Positions 59,818-64,000 of a stretch of 64,000 nucleotides of DNA are shown here, piece after piece; the first letter of the stretch is position 1; each line of letters opens with the position of its first letter. The stretch lies in NCBI RefSeq assembly GCF_022761015.1, contig NZ_JAKWJQ010000007.1, forward strand, positions 62,001 through 126,000. The letters are read 5' to 3'. Origin of the DNA: Humibacter sp. RRB41. Its GTDB lineage: Bacteria > Actinomycetota > Actinomycetes > Actinomycetales > Microbacteriaceae. The translations under genes were made by a program, and so were the position numbers. A model generated the notes under the pieces. The model worked only from the letters and a program-made list of their open reading frames with translations. It made no database searches and was not told the origin of the DNA.

Positions 59818-60699
59818 TCAAAACAAGTCAGGGCTAGGGGCGCCTGCGTGGCGGATCGCGACGTCTGCGTGCCGGTCGAAACGGTATCCGACACCGCGAA
59901 CGGTTCGAACGATGTCTTCGTAGCGGCCGAGCTTGGAGCGCAGGCGCCGGATGTGCACGTCGATGGTGCGCTCGTTCGGCACCTCGTCGTCGCCCGCCTG
60001 CCACAGCGATGAGATGAGCTCGGCCCGGTCGATCGTGCGGCCCTCGCGCAGCACGAGATACTGCAGCAGCTCGAACTCCTTGTAGGTGAGCGGCACGGTG
60101 TCGTTGTCGAGCAGAAGACGCTTGCGCGAGATGTCGACGATGACGCCACTGGCTCGGTCCTGCGTCGGGTCGACGGCCGGACGGTTCTTGGCGACGGCGG
60201 CCGGATCCTGCAGAGCGAGCCGTACGACATCCACGTCCCGACCGCCTGCGGCCTCGGGAGCAAGGGCGACGGCCGCGTAGGTCTCGGAGCCCGGTGCGAT
60301 CTCGGCGGCGAGGCGCTTCAGCGCCTCGACCACGTGGCCGAGGTCGGTACCGGCCGCGGCAGCCTTGTCCTCGTCGAACCCGACGTACAGTGCGAAACCT
60401 CTGGCGCGGGTGCCGTTCGGAACGGCACGGATGCGAGCGGGGGCCGGGGCATCCGTCACGGGGGTAGCGGTCGAGCGTGTCGCACGCTGCTGCACGGGGA
60501 GCGGCTGGATCGGCTCGTGATGGGTCGGGTGCACACGGCGAGGATGCGCGGTGCGTGACGGCGATGCAGCCGGCGCAGCGGGCGTTCGCCCCGTCGTGGC
60601 GGCGGGGCGCGCTGCCGTGGTGATGGGACGCTCTCTGTCGGTGTCGGAGAGCGTGGTGACATCGGTACTGGTCAGAGGAGAGATGGTGGCGAGAGACAT
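59818..60699 (-). CDS. Orphan winged-helix (OmpR-type) DNA-binding protein
   Basis: 293 residues. Residues ~1-90 are a disordered Thr/Ala/Pro/Arg/His-rich tail; ~95-180 a small domain of unknown type (ARGFALYVGFDEDKAAAAGTDLGHVVEALKRLAAEIA, then YAAVALAPEAAGGRDVDVVRLAL); ~195-280 a complete OmpR/PhoB winged helix (VPLTYKEFELLQYLVLREGRTIDRAELISSLW, NERTIDVHIRRLRSKLGRYEDIVRTVRGVGYRF). No receiver domain or phosphorylatable Asp, and no histidine kinase adjoins, so control is not by classical phosphorelay. Targets unknown; the long region upstream may be one. Confidence 0.85.
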   Translation of the reverse strand: MSLATISPLTSTDVTTLSDTDRERPITTAARPAATTGRTPAAPAASPSRTAHPRRVHPTHHEPIQPLPVQQRATRSTATPVTDAPAPARIRAVPNGTRARGFALYVGFDEDKAAAAGTDLGHVVEALKRLAAEIAPGSETYAAVALAPEAAGGRDVDVVRLALQDPAAVAKNRPAVDPTQDRASGVIVDISRKRLLLDNDTVPLTYKEFELLQYLVLREGRTIDRAELISSLWQAGDDEVPNERTIDVHIRRLRSKLGRYEDIVRTVRGVGYRFDRHADVAIRHAGAPSPDLF

Positions 60700-61135
60700 G
60701 GGAATCGAGTCCTTGTGGCGATGATGCGGTGAACCCGGGCGGTACGCCGAGACGACGGATGCCCCGCAACGCGAGTTCGAGAAGTGGCCGTCAGATGGCC
60801 GGTACGGAAGTCCTCATGTGCCTGGAGCGGGACTTCAGGGGAGTGTCGCCGGGCGAGAAGAAAGAGATCTCGCGCATCAGCTGGCGACGACTCGGCGGGT
60901 CGAACGTCGGATCAGCGACACATTCGACAGCACATGACAGCGTCGCGGCCGGGCATCATCATGCCGGCGTGCCCAAGAGCCTCGAAGGAGGTCAGGGTGC
61001 GCGAATTGCCAGTCATGTAGGAAAGTAAAGCGGACTCGGCCTCCGGAAGTCAACTCTCGGCGGCGAATCGGGAGAATCCTTCCGTCCACATGGTGCCGCC
61101 GGGGGCCCGGAATGCACCTACTTTCACCTGGCCCC

Positions 61136-61163
61136 TTGACGGGGGGCAACTCATCGCTAAACT
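61136..61163 (+). promoter_or_regulatory. Promoter of the LAXTG surface-protein gene
   Basis: -35 TTGACG (61136-61141), 16-base spacer, -10 TAAACT (61158-61163). Predicted transcript starts ~300 bases before the ATG. The promoter is bracketed by an eight-base inverted repeat TACTTTCA (61119-61126) / TGAAAGTA (61180-61187). Confidence 0.6.
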
Positions 61164-61267
61164 GGCGAGGCTGCGCGGCTGAAAGTAAGCCGTGAGCGCC
61201 CCCCGAAACCCCCGAACATCCCTAGTCCCGAACGCTCGTCGCCGTTGCTCCTGTCCCGGTGAGCACT

Positions 61268-61297
61268 GTCATGGCGCGTCCCCTAGCGCGCCATGAC
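61268..61297 (+). promoter_or_regulatory. Perfect leader hairpin
   Basis: GTCATGGCGCG (61268-61278) pairs fully with CGCGCCATGAC (61287-61297), 8-base loop TCCCCTAG. It lies ~100 bases into the predicted leader. No T-run, so RNA stability or an unknown control role rather than termination. Confidence 0.6.
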
Positions 61298-61474
61298 GTC
61301 CTTAGTGTTCCCCGGGGCGGCGAGCGTTTCAGCGTCGTGTCGACGGTGCTGTTCGGCGTGCCCGAAAATACCTCGAACTCTCGCCGGCTCGATTCCGATC
61401 GAACCGGCTCGAACTTCACGGTTGATCCCGGATCGGTGGGCACGTTGAGTAGCCACGTACCGGAGAGACAGTTG

Positions 61475-63391
61475 ATGAATCTGAAGAGAATGGGGGCGAT
61501 CGTGGGCACGGCCGCCCTGCTCGCCGTCGGGGCCGTCGTCGGCCTCGCGGCACCGGCCAGTGCCCATAACGCCGATGTCACCGCGAGCGCCCAGTGCGAG
61601 TCGGACGGAACGTACACGATCACGTGGGTTGTGAAGACCGCGAACACCCCGACGCGATACGGCCACAAGTCCAACACGTTCGATGCGTGGGTGACATCGC
61701 CCGTCAAGACCCAGATCGGTGACGGCGTCGCTCCGAACACCGGTGTGACGTGGGTGCAGAAGCTCGTCGCAGGTACAACGACGAGCGCAACGGCATCGTT
61801 CAAGGAGACCTGGCTGGATCACTACAGCGTCTCGACTTCCGGGTCCATCACGCTGAACGGTGGTTGCGGGTCGGCTCCCTCGCAGAACGCAGTCGCTTCG
61901 GCCACGATCACGCCGCCCACCTGTCAGAGCGACGGCAAGGTCGCGTTCGCGGTCCAGAACGCCAGGTGGCGCGACCGCACTCCGAGCAGCTCCGTCGGCT
62001 CGCACACCCGTGTCGCCGTTGCGGACGCCGGACACCTCTTCTCCGACGGCAGATCGACGCTGAAGGTCGAGTACACCATCGAGGCGAAGCTGAAGCAGGG
62101 AGCCTGCACACCGACCGGATATCAGACCGTCGTGTGGCAGATGCCGACCAAGCCGTCGGGCCCTGACAGTTCAACGTGGCCCCAGACGTTCGTGAGTGCC
62201 ACGCCGGAGAACGTTGAGACGCTGGCGGTCGATGTTCCCACCCTCTGCGACACCTACTACCAGGTCGACAGCTACGTCGACAACGCCACGACGCAGAGAC
62301 TGATCGCTGCCGCGAAGTCCGGGACGAAGCTCACCTCGCCGGGGCATCCCGCCGAGTCGCTGGCGCCGGGCGGCCTCGGCACCGCCTGGAGGTTCGTCAT
62401 CAATCCCGACTGCGCGTCGGTGACGGAACCGACCGTGTCGTCGACCGACAACGTCTGCGGAAACGGCACCTCGAACGCCACGCTGACGCTGCCGGCGGTC
62501 GAAGGCATCGTCTGGAACGTCGGCGGATCGACGAAAGCGCCCGGCACCTACCCGATGAGCCCCGGAGGCCCGAAGGTCATCACGGCGGCCGCTGCACCCG
62601 GCTACACGTTGGCGCATCCGTTCGAGCAGGATGTGACGTTCGGACCGATCAAGACGAACCAGAGCACGAACCCGCAGGGTGACTGCTACGTCGCACCGAC
62701 GGTTGCGAAGTGCGCAACACCGCTGCCGGACATCCTGGCGTCGAACCTCGACGACGCCGGCTGGACCTACTCGACGAGCTCGGCCGGTCACCACGACTAC
62801 ACGCCGACCACGTTGCGCGTCTGGACGGATGCCACCGCCGGCGGGTCATCGGTCGACGGTATTCGTGCAGTGGACATCCCGCTTCAGGATGCCGGCGCAC
62901 CGGCGATCGATCTGACGAAGGTGTCCGGCGCCTCACCCGACCTCCGACTGGGCATCGATCTGGGCGGTGACGGGGTTTCCGACGGAACGCTCGTCTACCA
63001 GGGCGGTGACCAGTGGGGCACGACCGCAACCGGCTTCGGTGTGCCGGCGGGATCCGGTTTCGCCGGTCTGGGCACCTTGCAGGACTACCTCGCCGCCAAC
63101 CCGAAGGCGACCATCGTGAGTGTCGGGTTCGAGTTGGAGTCGACGGACGCGGCATCCGCGGAGATCGTGTCGATCACGGTCGGATGCCAGCGGTTCACGT
63201 TCGACTCCAAGCCCGTCGCGGTCACGGCGGTGACCCCGTCGTCGAGCGACTCCGACTCGTCCAGCGCCCTCGCGGACACCGGTTCGAACCTCACTCCTGC
63301 TCTTGCGGCTGGAGGGATGATCATCGCGCTCGGTGCGATCGCGCTCGCCTTCGGAATGATCCGTCGGCGCCGCTCGGCCGAGGAGCACTAG
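61475..63391 (+). CDS. LAXTG sortase-anchored surface protein
   Basis: 638 residues from ATG 61475 behind GGAGAG; the upstream open frame is leader. Signal peptide ending LAAPASA. The body has Cys-containing Ig-like or fibre-like blocks (ASAQCESDGTYTITWVVKTAN; CQSDGKVAFAVQNARW; CGNGTSNATLTLPAVEGIVWNVGGS). The end is a sorting signal: LADTG (598-602), hydrophobic helix, RRRR tail. LAXTG is the motif of class E sortases of high-GC actinobacteria. Probably a wall-linked adhesin or fibre; no sortase gene in the window. Confidence 0.88.
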   Translation: MNLKRMGAIVGTAALLAVGAVVGLAAPASAHNADVTASAQCESDGTYTITWVVKTANTPTRYGHKSNTFDAWVTSPVKTQIGDGVAPNTGVTWVQKLVAGTTTSATASFKETWLDHYSVSTSGSITLNGGCGSAPSQNAVASATITPPTCQSDGKVAFAVQNARWRDRTPSSSVGSHTRVAVADAGHLFSDGRSTLKVEYTIEAKLKQGACTPTGYQTVVWQMPTKPSGPDSSTWPQTFVSATPENVETLAVDVPTLCDTYYQVDSYVDNATTQRLIAAAKSGTKLTSPGHPAESLAPGGLGTAWRFVINPDCASVTEPTVSSTDNVCGNGTSNATLTLPAVEGIVWNVGGSTKAPGTYPMSPGGPKVITAAAAPGYTLAHPFEQDVTFGPIKTNQSTNPQGDCYVAPTVAKCATPLPDILASNLDDAGWTYSTSSAGHHDYTPTTLRVWTDATAGGSSVDGIRAVDIPLQDAGAPAIDLTKVSGASPDLRLGIDLGGDGVSDGTLVYQGGDQWGTTATGFGVPAGSGFAGLGTLQDYLAANPKATIVSVGFELESTDAASAEIVSITVGCQRFTFDSKPVAVTAVTPSSSDSDSSSALADTGSNLTPALAAGGMIIALGAIALAFGMIRRRRSAEEH

Positions 63392-63413
63392 GCCTGCAAT
63401 CGCAGTAGAAAGA

Positions 63414-63443
63414 GAGGGGTCCGTCCGAAAGGGCGGGCCCCTC
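63414..63443 (+). terminator. GNRA-capped hairpin after the surface-protein gene
   Basis: 13-pair stem 63414-63426 with 63431-63443 (two G-U pairs, so the RNA is favoured on the plus strand), GAAA tetraloop, 23 bases past the stop. A second stem CCCGAG/CTCGGG lies at 63452-63466. No T-run follows. Confidence 0.6.
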
Positions 63444-63500
63444 GACCAATTCCCGAGCACCTCGGGCCTTCGGGTCGGCGCGGAGTCGGCGACGTTCCGC

Positions 63501-64000
63501 CTACACCAGGCCGTAGAGCCGATCGCCGGCGTCGCCGAGACCGGGGACGATGTAGCCGTGCTCGTTGAGTCGCTCGTCGACTGCGCCGACCACGAGGGTG
63601 ACGTCGCGCCCCTCGGTGAGTCGCTCGACGGCAGCGATCCCCTCGGGCGCTGCGAGGATGCAGATGGCCGTGACGTCCACGGCGCCGCGCTTGAAGAGGA
63701 ACTCGATGGCGGCGCTGAGCGACCCACCGGTCGCGAGCATCGGGTCGAGCACGAAGCACTGGCGGTTGGAGAGGTCATCAGGCAGCCGCTCGGCGTAGGT
63801 CGCGGGCTCGAGGGTCTCCTCGTTGCGCACCATGCCGAGGAATCCGACCTCGGCCGACGGGACGAGCTTGACCATGCCCTCGAGCATCCCGAGACCTGCG
63901 CGCAGGATCGGCACCACGAGGGGCTTCGGGTCGGCCAGCGTGACGCCCGTCGTCGCCGTCACCGGTGTGACGATGTCGATCGGCACGACGCGCACCGAGC
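63501..64000 (-). CDS. upp: Uracil phosphoribosyltransferase, N-terminally truncated by the window
   Basis: 166 residues of about 210; the 5' end is beyond base 64000. [48 protein letters not shown] and the PRPP loop [13 protein letters not shown], then [10 protein letters not shown] and [20 protein letters not shown] are those of Upp, which salvages uracil to UMP with PRPP. Convergent with the surface-protein gene. Confidence 0.95.
   Translation of the reverse strand, partial: SVRVVPIDIVTPVTATTGVTLADPKPLVVPILRAGLGMLEGMVKLVPSAEVGFLGMVRNEETLEPATYAERLPDDLSNRQCFVLDPMLATGGSLSAAIEFLFKRGAVDVTAICILAAPEGIAAVERLTEGRDVTLVVGAVDERLNEHGYIVPGLGDAGDRLYGLV

Larger units (their letters stand above)
60700..61474. 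other. Long intergenic region with promoter, repeated GAAAGTA motif and leader hairpin
   Basis: 775 bases between divergent genes with no convincing coding sequence. It holds GAAAGTA at 61021-61027 and 61181-61187 and its complement TACTTTC at 61119-61125, a promoter at 61136-61163 and a perfect hairpin at 61268-61297. An open frame at 60729-61028 has no ribosome site and an unlikely composition. Confidence 0.7.

Noticed and set aside
60729-61028. A 99-codon frame in the long gap before the surface-protein gene
   Set aside because: No ribosome site, no hydrophobic or domain pattern, and GAAAGTA and promoter-like elements overlap its end.
61259-61474. An earlier start of the surface protein at 61259
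   Set aside because: It would put 72 polar residues before the signal peptide and overlap the leader hairpin; ATG 61475 has a ribosome site and leads straight into the signal sequence.
1-64000. CRISPR arrays, tRNA/rRNA genes, prophage or conjugative modules
   Set aside because: No spaced direct repeats, cloverleaf-like segments, integrases, phage structural genes or transfer genes were seen. The 24-base tandem units at 42957 are contiguous, not spacer-separated.

Overview
The window is 64 kb of GC-rich DNA (about two thirds G+C by eye) from an actinobacterium, most likely a member of the Microbacteriaceae. The reasons are GTG/TTG starts, dense ATGA/GTGA stop-start overlaps, families such as a MarP-like protease, DUF6325 plus SHOCT and an LAXTG cell-wall protein, and a dispersed GGTCGAGTAG / CTACTCGACC palindromic repeat. 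No rRNA, tRNA, CRISPR, transposase or phage gene was seen; it reads as ordinary chromosome with a large catabolic and transport section.

Layout. 1-1 kb: the tail of a CorA-type channel, a VOC protein and a DUF1905 protein. 1-6 kb: class III aminotransferase and CoA-acylating malonate/methylmalonate-semialdehyde dehydrogenase, divergent from a PucR regulator (probably beta-alanine or pyrimidine catabolism). 6-9.3 kb: GH65 disaccharide phosphorylase coupled to beta-phosphoglucomutase. 9.4-15 kb: a DMT-type exporter and a four-gene polyamine ABC operon (ATPase, binding protein, two permeases). 15-28.5 kb: a sugar-type catabolic locus. A ROK regulator, a peptide-type ABC importer, a GNAT_C acyltransferase-like protein and two Gfo/Idh/MocA dehydrogenases lie on the minus strand, facing an isomerase, a third dehydrogenase and an MFS transporter. 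28.6-33 kb: ribokinase, MarP-like protease, and a ThuA plus Gfo/Idh pair ending at a clear terminator. 33-37.5 kb: EfeO and EfeB (no EfeU nearby) and a secreted phosphoesterase. 37.5-47.8 kb: a membrane protein divergent from its TetR, two aldo/keto reductases, a MarR plus a fused full-length ABC exporter, an AI-2E family transporter and a second MarR. 48-57 kb: a candidate structured RNA, an S9 peptidase, an ArsR/SRPBCC pair, DoxX and HxlR, an ABC-2 drug-export operon ending in its own TetR, and a quinone-oxidoreductase-like enzyme. 57-64 kb: a phospholipase D-like protein, DUF6325 and SHOCT proteins, an orphan winged-helix regulator, an LAXTG surface protein with a long structured leader, and uracil phosphoribosyltransferase running off the end.

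Points most worth a second look: (1) the palindromic repeat is found not only between genes but twice inside genes, in frame, exactly at the linker joining the halves of two fused ABC proteins; (2) the hexamer GGATGC/GCATCC is strongly over-represented; (3) a run of four hairpins ending in a textbook terminator at 48.1-48.3 kb looks like an undescribed small RNA; (4) several promoters carry clear palindromic operators next to a matching regulator gene. Functional assignments rest on motifs read by eye and on family knowledge; no database search was run.
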